A stretch of DNA of 10,569 nt from Gordonia sp. UBA5067. GTDB taxonomy: Bacteria; Actinomycetota; Actinomycetes; Mycobacteriales; Mycobacteriaceae. A program made the position numbers and the translations under genes. The notes under the pieces were generated by a model, which was not told the origin of the DNA, did not search any database, and saw nothing but the letters and a program-made list of their open reading frames with translations. Positions 7,968 to 10,569 of this stretch are shown here, in pieces (positions within the stretch are counted from its first letter, which is position 1; every line of letters begins with the position of its first letter). Where the stretch lies: the NCBI RefSeq assembly GCF_002414845.1, contig NZ_DIAX01000034.1, forward strand, positions 59,797 to 70,365, in the 5' to 3' direction.

Positions 7968-9205
7968 GCGACGGGGTCCATCCTGTTCTCGTCGGCGGCG
8001 CGGTAGCGGGCGCCGACGATCTTGGGGTCGCCCAGGTCGATCCCCAGCCGCCAGGTGACCAGCCGCAGTTCGCGCTGGGCGATGGTGCGCTCAGAACCGA
8101 GTAGGCCGAGGGCGCGGACCAGTTCGCGGGAGCGCACGACCGGCCGGGCGAGGTCGACGACGTGGTGCAGCGGTGTTTGGCGCAGTCCCATCGCCGCGGC
8201 GATGTCGGCGTCGACCCACCGCGTGGACACCGCCGCGAAGAGTGGTCGCAGAAGTGGCCGCACCAGGGCGTGCACGGCGTCGTTGAGCGGTCCGGGCAGG
8301 CCCAGGTCGGCGCGGTAGCCGTCGTCGAGCAGGGCGCGGACGAGTGTCTTGGCGTCGTCGTGGGGGCGCAGCTGGAACTCCTGCGAGATCCGCCAGATAC
8401 GCATGGCGTCGTCGTAACTGGTGGGCAACAGGCGGTCTTCGACCCCCATGACCCAGCCGACCCATCGCCACAGGTGGGTGATGGCTTCGAGGTCGGCCCG
8501 CGAGTAGTGAATGCCGAAGTCTCGGGCGATCCGCAGTGGCAGTGCCAGGAATCCGGCGGTGATGGTCAGTTGGGAATAGGTCTGATTGATCGGGACGCCC
8601 CAGGCGTTGTCGTCCCAGCCATCGCTGGCGTGCAGGTGGTGGCGGACCATCGCGTGGACGAGGCGGATGCGCAGTGTCTCCACCCAGCCGCCGGCACCGA
8701 CATCCATCAACCCGGGCGCGGTGGCCAGCGTGACCCACCGGGCGGTGGCCTGGACGCGGTCCCAGGTTCCCTCGGTGAGTCGGCCGGTCGCGGCGAGGGG
8801 CCGGGTGAATCCGCGTGCCTGATAGCCGTAGATCAACGATTGGTACAGGGTGCTCGACTGGAGCGATCCGAAGCGCCACCAGGCGTCCGCGCCGGCCCGG
8901 GCCAGTGCCGGATCGAACCAGGGTGGCGGGGTGCCCGCGTGCTCGAGGAAGGCGCGGAAGGCCGGCGCCTCCTGGGATAGCGTTGCCGTGGTGAGTGCTG
9001 GATCATCCAGCGCCGAGACGATCTCGTTCCACTTGAGTCCGCCACCGGAAAAGAGTTCGGTGATCACCGCATCGGCCAGCGGATCACCCGCGAGCAGCCC
9101 CTGTGCCATCGCTTCGACGTGCGCGGGATAGCGAGCTGCGACGTCATCCCAGTTCTGTGCCCCGGTGATGGTGGCAGCGGTCGTGGCAGACACACTTCCG
9201 ATCAT
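7964..9205 (-). CDS. DUF2236 / MpaB-family putative haem oxygenase
   Basis: A 413-residue protein of the oxygenase MpaB/latex-clearing-protein superfamily. The hallmark is 'RIRLVHAMVRHH' (180-190) with His184, the position of the proximal haem ligand in Lcp. Upstream, Arg150 and Thr154 in WDRVQAT match the Arg/Thr pair near the haem of Lcp, but Ala153 stands where Lcp has its distal lysine. Downstream are WGVPINQTYSQLTITAGF and HLWRWVGWVMGVED, typical of the family. No signal peptide or Tat motif is present, unlike secreted Lcp, so an intracellular small-molecule substrate is more likely than rubber. Known members cleave C=C bonds (Lcp) or act in mycophenolate biosynthesis (MpaB). The start ATG9205 follows a -35/-10 pair with six bases between -10 and ATG and no ribosome site, so the mRNA is probably leaderless. 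It is the first gene behind the operator and is coupled by ATGA to the SRPBCC-DUF5995 gene. Confidence 0.85.
   Translation of the reverse strand: MIGSVSATTAATITGAQNWDDVAARYPAHVEAMAQGLLAGDPLADAVITELFSGGGLKWNEIVSALDDPALTTATLSQEAPAFRAFLEHAGTPPPWFDPALARAGADAWWRFGSLQSSTLYQSLIYGYQARGFTRPLAATGRLTEGTWDRVQATARWVTLATAPGLMDVGAGGWVETLRIRLVHAMVRHHLHASDGWDDNAWGVPINQTYSQLTITAGFLALPLRIARDFGIHYSRADLEAITHLWRWVGWVMGVEDRLLPTSYDDAMRIWRISQEFQLRPHDDAKTLVRALLDDGYRADLGLPGPLNDAVHALVRPLLRPLFAAVSTRWVDADIAAAMGLRQTPLHHVVDLARPVVRSRELVRALGLLGSERTIAQRELRLVTWRLGIDLGDPKIVGARYRAADENRMDPVA
9188..9196. repeat. Extra operator half-site AGACACACT inside the oxygenase 5' end
   Basis: AGACACACT is the perfect reverse complement of AGTGTGTCT at 9212-9220, giving a second, wider inverted repeat (15-base gap) centred on the start codon. 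Its AGACA core is 20 bases from the AGACA of the main palindrome, two helical turns. It could bind a second repressor dimer or extend the footprint over the transcription start. Confidence 0.45.
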
Positions 9206-9222
9206 AAAGACAGTGTGTCTTT
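9206..9222. promoter_or_regulatory. Probable TetR operator: 17-bp palindrome AAAGACA-GTG-TGTCTTT
   Basis: The two seven-base arms are perfectly complementary around a three-base centre, the size and form usual for TetR-family sites. It lies directly before the oxygenase ATG and covers the -10 box, so a bound repressor would block RNA polymerase. The tetR gene ends 31 bases further upstream on the same strand, making its product the obvious candidate binder. Confidence 0.75.
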
Positions 9223-9240
9223 TGTACTGGGAGGCGTCAA
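9212..9240 (-). promoter_or_regulatory. Promoter of the oxygenase-fusion(-hydrolase) operon
   Basis: On the minus strand TTGACG (9240-9235) is a near-consensus -35 box, followed after 17 bases by CACACT (9217-9212). CACACT keeps the key A (second) and T (sixth) positions of a -10 box. Six more bases (GTCTTT) lead to the ATG at 9205, so transcript and reading frame would start together. The -10 box lies inside the 17-bp palindrome. Confidence 0.6.
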
Positions 9241-9253
9241 GGAAGCGCCGCGC

Positions 9254-9871
9254 CTAGCGGGGCGTGTCGATTCCGGAGAAGCCCGACCACACCAAGAGGA
9301 ACAGGTGGTCGACGACCTGTTCCCGGCTGATGGTCCGAGTCGCCGACCACCACGTGATGGTCGACGACATCGCGCCGACGAGGGCATGCGCCCACGTCGG
9401 CGCCGGGGCGGTGTCGCGGCCCCGCGCGGCGAAGCCCTCGGAAAGAATCCCGGTGATGGCCGCAACGACCGCGGTGTCCGAAAGCGGCGCGGTCGGCAGG
9501 AGATGGCCAGAGAGCGCCTGGGCCAGTTGCGGCTCGTCCTCGAACCACCCGGCCAGGATGTCGATGGCGGCGCGCGTCTGCTCAGCGGGGTCGGCGATGC
9601 CCCCGGCGATACGGGCGAGTCGCCCGATAATGAGTCGGGTATGCCGGTTGGCGAGCGAATCGAGCAGGGCCGTCCGATCGGTGAACGATGCGTAGACCGC
9701 CGAGCGGGTCAGGCCGGCAGCGGCGGCCACCTCGGCGAGCCCGACGTCGGGCCCCGACTCGCGGATCGCCACTTCGGCGGCGTCGAGGAGTTGCTCCCGC
9801 CGCTGTGTCGGGTCCACCGGCGGTCCGGGAGGGCGGCCGCGCCGTCGACGTGCGCGTGTTTGCTCGACCAT
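9254..9871 (-). CDS. TetR family transcriptional repressor
   Basis: A 205-residue DNA-binding protein. The N-terminal TetR helix-turn-helix runs from about residue 21 to 76: RREQLLDAAEVAI, then EVAAAAGLTRSAVYASFTDR, then a Leu-rich helix LLDSLANRH. The C-terminal part is an all-helical ligand and dimer domain ending in TWAHALVGAMSSTITWW, where the ligand is usually sensed. The first 18 residues are strongly basic and contain RGRPPGPP, an AT-hook-like GRP core. It is followed on the same strand, after a 48-base gap, by the oxygenase gene, whose promoter carries a perfect palindrome. It is therefore the likely local repressor of that operon. The ATG at 9871 follows a TACGCT -10 box by nine bases, implying little or no leader. 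It is divergent from tag, but a regulatory link to DNA repair is not suggested. Confidence 0.9.
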   Translation of the reverse strand: MVEQTRARRRRGRPPGPPVDPTQRREQLLDAAEVAIRESGPDVGLAEVAAAAGLTRSAVYASFTDRTALLDSLANRHTRLIIGRLARIAGGIADPAEQTRAAIDILAGWFEDEPQLAQALSGHLLPTAPLSDTAVVAAITGILSEGFAARGRDTAPAPTWAHALVGAMSSTITWWSATRTISREQVVDHLFLLVWSGFSGIDTPR

Positions 9872-9880
9872 CGTCGTCCC

Positions 9881-9886
9881 AGCGTA
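9881..9886 (-). promoter_or_regulatory. -10 box TACGCT of the tetR gene
   Basis: TACGCT on the minus strand fits TANNNT and ends nine bases before the tetR ATG. Just upstream of it lies TGTGTC (9888-9893 on the + strand), which resembles one arm of the operator at 9206-9222, hinting at weak autoregulation. No clear -35 box at normal spacing. Confidence 0.45.
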
Positions 9887-9917
9887 CTGTGTCGCACCCG
9901 GTTCATCGGCGGCAAAC

Positions 9918-9923
9918 TAGACT
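9918..9923 (+). promoter_or_regulatory. -10 box TAGACT of the tag gene (leaderless)
   Basis: TAGACT fits TANNNT and is followed by seven bases (GGCGGCC) and the GTG at 9931. There is no ribosome site between them, so the transcript probably begins at the start codon. A -35 box is not evident. Confidence 0.55.
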
Positions 9924-9930
9924 GGCGGCC

Positions 9931-10542
9931 GTGGAACCCTATCTCGCTCCAGACGGCGATTTGCGGTGTGCATGGGCCGGCGGTGCGCCCGAGTTCTTGG
10001 CGTACCACGACACCGAATGGGGCTTTCCGGTCAGCGACGACATCAGGCTGTTCGAGAAGATCTGTCTGGAGGGATTCCAGTCCGGGTTGAGTTGGCGCAC
10101 CATCCTCAACAAGCGGGAGAACTTCCGAAAAGCGTTTGCCGGCTTCGACTTCCATCGTGTCGCGCAATTCGATGACGCGGATGTGACCAGGTTGCTGGGC
10201 GATCCGGGCATCGTTCGGCACCGCGGCAAGATCGAGGCGGCAGTCAACAATGCGCGTCGGGCCGTCGAGATGGAGGCGGGCGAGGGATCGGTGGCCGCCT
10301 ATCTGTGGCGGTTCGAACCCGGCCCCGGCGAGGTTGGTGTGCCCCAGACCAAGAGCACATCGGCGACCTCGGTGGCCCTGTCGAAGGACCTGAAGAAGCG
10401 CGGCTGGCGCTTTGTCGGGCCGACCACCGCGTACGCGTTCATCCAGGCGATGGGCCTGATCAACGATCATCAGCACGAATGTAAGACACGCGCCGAGGTC
10501 GACGCCGCCCGTCGGATGTTCGTTCCACCTGCAAGTATCTGA
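9931..10542 (+). CDS. tag: DNA-3-methyladenine glycosylase I
   Basis: Base-excision repair enzyme that removes 3-methyladenine from alkylated DNA. The 203-residue protein aligns along its length with E. coli Tag from memory. It has CAW near the start, YHDTEWG, ICLEGFQSGLSW, NKRENFRKAFAGFD, IVRHRGKIEAAVNNA, TSATSVALSKDLKKRGWRFV and GLINDH. The zinc ligands are present as Cys13, His26, His180 and Cys184. The catalytic-site Glu47 and stacking Trp55 correspond to E. coli Glu38 and Trp46. GTG9931 was chosen because it gives the family's usual N-terminus and lies seven bases after a TAGACT -10 box; the open frame upstream overlaps tetR on the other strand. It stands alone as a single gene, divergent from tetR. 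The stop is 27 bases from the window end. Confidence 0.96.
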   Translation: MEPYLAPDGDLRCAWAGGAPEFLAYHDTEWGFPVSDDIRLFEKICLEGFQSGLSWRTILNKRENFRKAFAGFDFHRVAQFDDADVTRLLGDPGIVRHRGKIEAAVNNARRAVEMEAGEGSVAAYLWRFEPGPGEVGVPQTKSTSATSVALSKDLKKRGWRFVGPTTAYAFIQAMGLINDHQHECKTRAEVDAARRMFVPPASI

Positions 10543-10569
10543 TCTGGTGCCCACTCGGCGGGGTGGAGG

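Noticed and set aside
8162..8980. 272-codon + strand open frame opposite the oxygenase gene
   Set aside because: Low-complexity Gly/Val/Arg-rich product with no motif, antisense to a gene with family hallmarks.
7964..9205. Assignment of the DUF2236 protein as a rubber-cleaving Lcp
   Set aside because: No export signal, and the distal lysine typical of Lcp seems absent; only the superfamily is supported.
9872..9930. Functional link of tag with the TetR module
   Set aside because: Tag is divergent with its own -10 box and is a housekeeping repair gene; adjacency alone does not support membership.

Overview
The window is GC-rich (about two thirds G+C by eye), with dense, tightly packed genes. 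It uses GTG as well as ATG starts, has several TANNNT-type -10 boxes placed 6-7 bases before a start codon (leaderless mRNAs), and carries a large LAL-type LuxR regulator. This points to an actinomycete, most likely of the mycolic-acid group (Gordonia, Nocardia or Mycobacterium relatives). The genus is inference; there is no rRNA or other marker here. No tRNA, rRNA, CRISPR array, insertion sequence or phage gene was seen, and no intergenic gap exceeds 80 bases.

Left part (1-2774, + strand): the end of a peptide-type ABC importer operon. A tandem two-domain ATPase (DppD-DppF fusion type, cut by the window edge) overlaps by four bases (GTGA) a substrate-binding lipoprotein. The permeases are presumably upstream. 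Next, from its own likely leaderless promoter, is an 865-residue LAL regulator (2854-5451, +) with an N-terminal ATPase and a C-terminal LuxR helix-turn-helix. It ends 10 bases from the convergent genes that follow.

Middle part (5462-9871, - strand): a four-gene module. Read in its own direction it runs TetR repressor -> DUF2236/MpaB-like putative haem oxygenase -> SRPBCC-DUF5995 fusion protein -> alpha/beta hydrolase of the 2,6-dihydroxypseudooxynicotine-hydrolase/FrsA-like type. The oxygenase and fusion genes overlap by four bases (ATGA). A perfect 17-bp palindrome (AAAGACA-GTG-TGTCTTT) sits exactly on the likely -10 box of a leaderless promoter before the oxygenase, which is a textbook position for a TetR repressor site. 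A reasonable reading is a ligand-induced oxidation and hydrolysis pathway for an unidentified, probably hydrophobic, compound. This is the most interesting part of the window.

Right end (9931-10542, + strand): DNA-3-methyladenine glycosylase I (Tag), complete with zinc ligands and catalytic Glu. It is divergent from the tetR gene across 59 bases and has its own leaderless promoter. The last 27 bases hold nothing recognisable.
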